Positions 6,419 through 6,419 of a stretch of 6,419 nucleotides of DNA are shown here, piece after piece. This DNA is from Spirochaetota bacterium (GTDB lineage Bacteria > Spirochaetota > JAHITG01), in assembly GCA_018817865.1 (NCBI GenBank), contig JAHITG010000370.1, forward strand, positions 1 through 6,419, given 5' to 3'. Every line of letters begins with the position of its first letter. The first letter of the stretch is position 1. The notes below the pieces were generated by a model. The model worked only from the letters and a program-made list of their open reading frames with translations. It did no database searches and had not been told where the DNA came from. The position numbers and the translations under genes are program-made.

Positions 6419-6419
6419 A

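Overview
The window is AT-rich (by eye roughly 35-38% GC) and reads as a chromosomal segment of a Gram-negative-type bacterium rich in signalling genes. A polytopic hybrid histidine kinase ending in a SpoIIE/RsbU-type phosphatase, together with PilZ signalling, would suit a spirochaete or a similar environmental lineage. That placement is inference only; no rRNA or other marker gene is present. I see no insertion sequence, CRISPR array, tRNA or rRNA.

Layout from left to right. Bases 1-63 may hold the last 20 codons of an upstream plus-strand gene, followed by a weak terminator-like hairpin at about 70-94. Bases 228-1343 encode an unusual two-domain protein: an N-terminal short-chain dehydrogenase/reductase (SDR) fold and a C-terminal PilZ-like domain, the family that usually binds cyclic di-GMP. 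After 45 bases, 1389-5375 encodes a 1328-residue hybrid sensor kinase on the same strand. Its order is signal-peptide-like segment, 7TM sensor module, two more membrane helices, GAF-like domain, HisKA, HATPase, receiver, receiver, PP2C/SpoIIE phosphatase. A small unrecognised protein is encoded convergently (5780-5385, minus), its stop codon only 9 bases from the kinase's. After an AT-rich divergent spacer of about 200 bases comes a short DUF2892 membrane protein (5982-6191, plus). A 12-bp perfect inverted repeat (6199-6245) then separates it from the C-terminal end of a hydrophobic minus-strand gene that runs off the window (6418-6269).

The SDR-PilZ gene and the kinase probably form one transcription unit. 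If so, a possible cyclic-di-GMP-responsive enzyme or effector is co-expressed with a membrane sensor that combines phosphorelay input with Ser/Thr phosphatase output. The kinase keeps every catalytic motif I looked for. Its phosphatase would be expected to act on a STAS-type anti-sigma antagonist, but no such partner is in this window. The SDR domain keeps its catalytic Ser-Tyr-Lys, while its glycine-rich cofactor loop is degenerate and the PilZ second motif has Asn in place of Ser. It is therefore open whether the protein is an active ligand-gated enzyme or a repurposed scaffold. The SDR-PilZ fusion and its pairing with this kinase are the most interesting features here.
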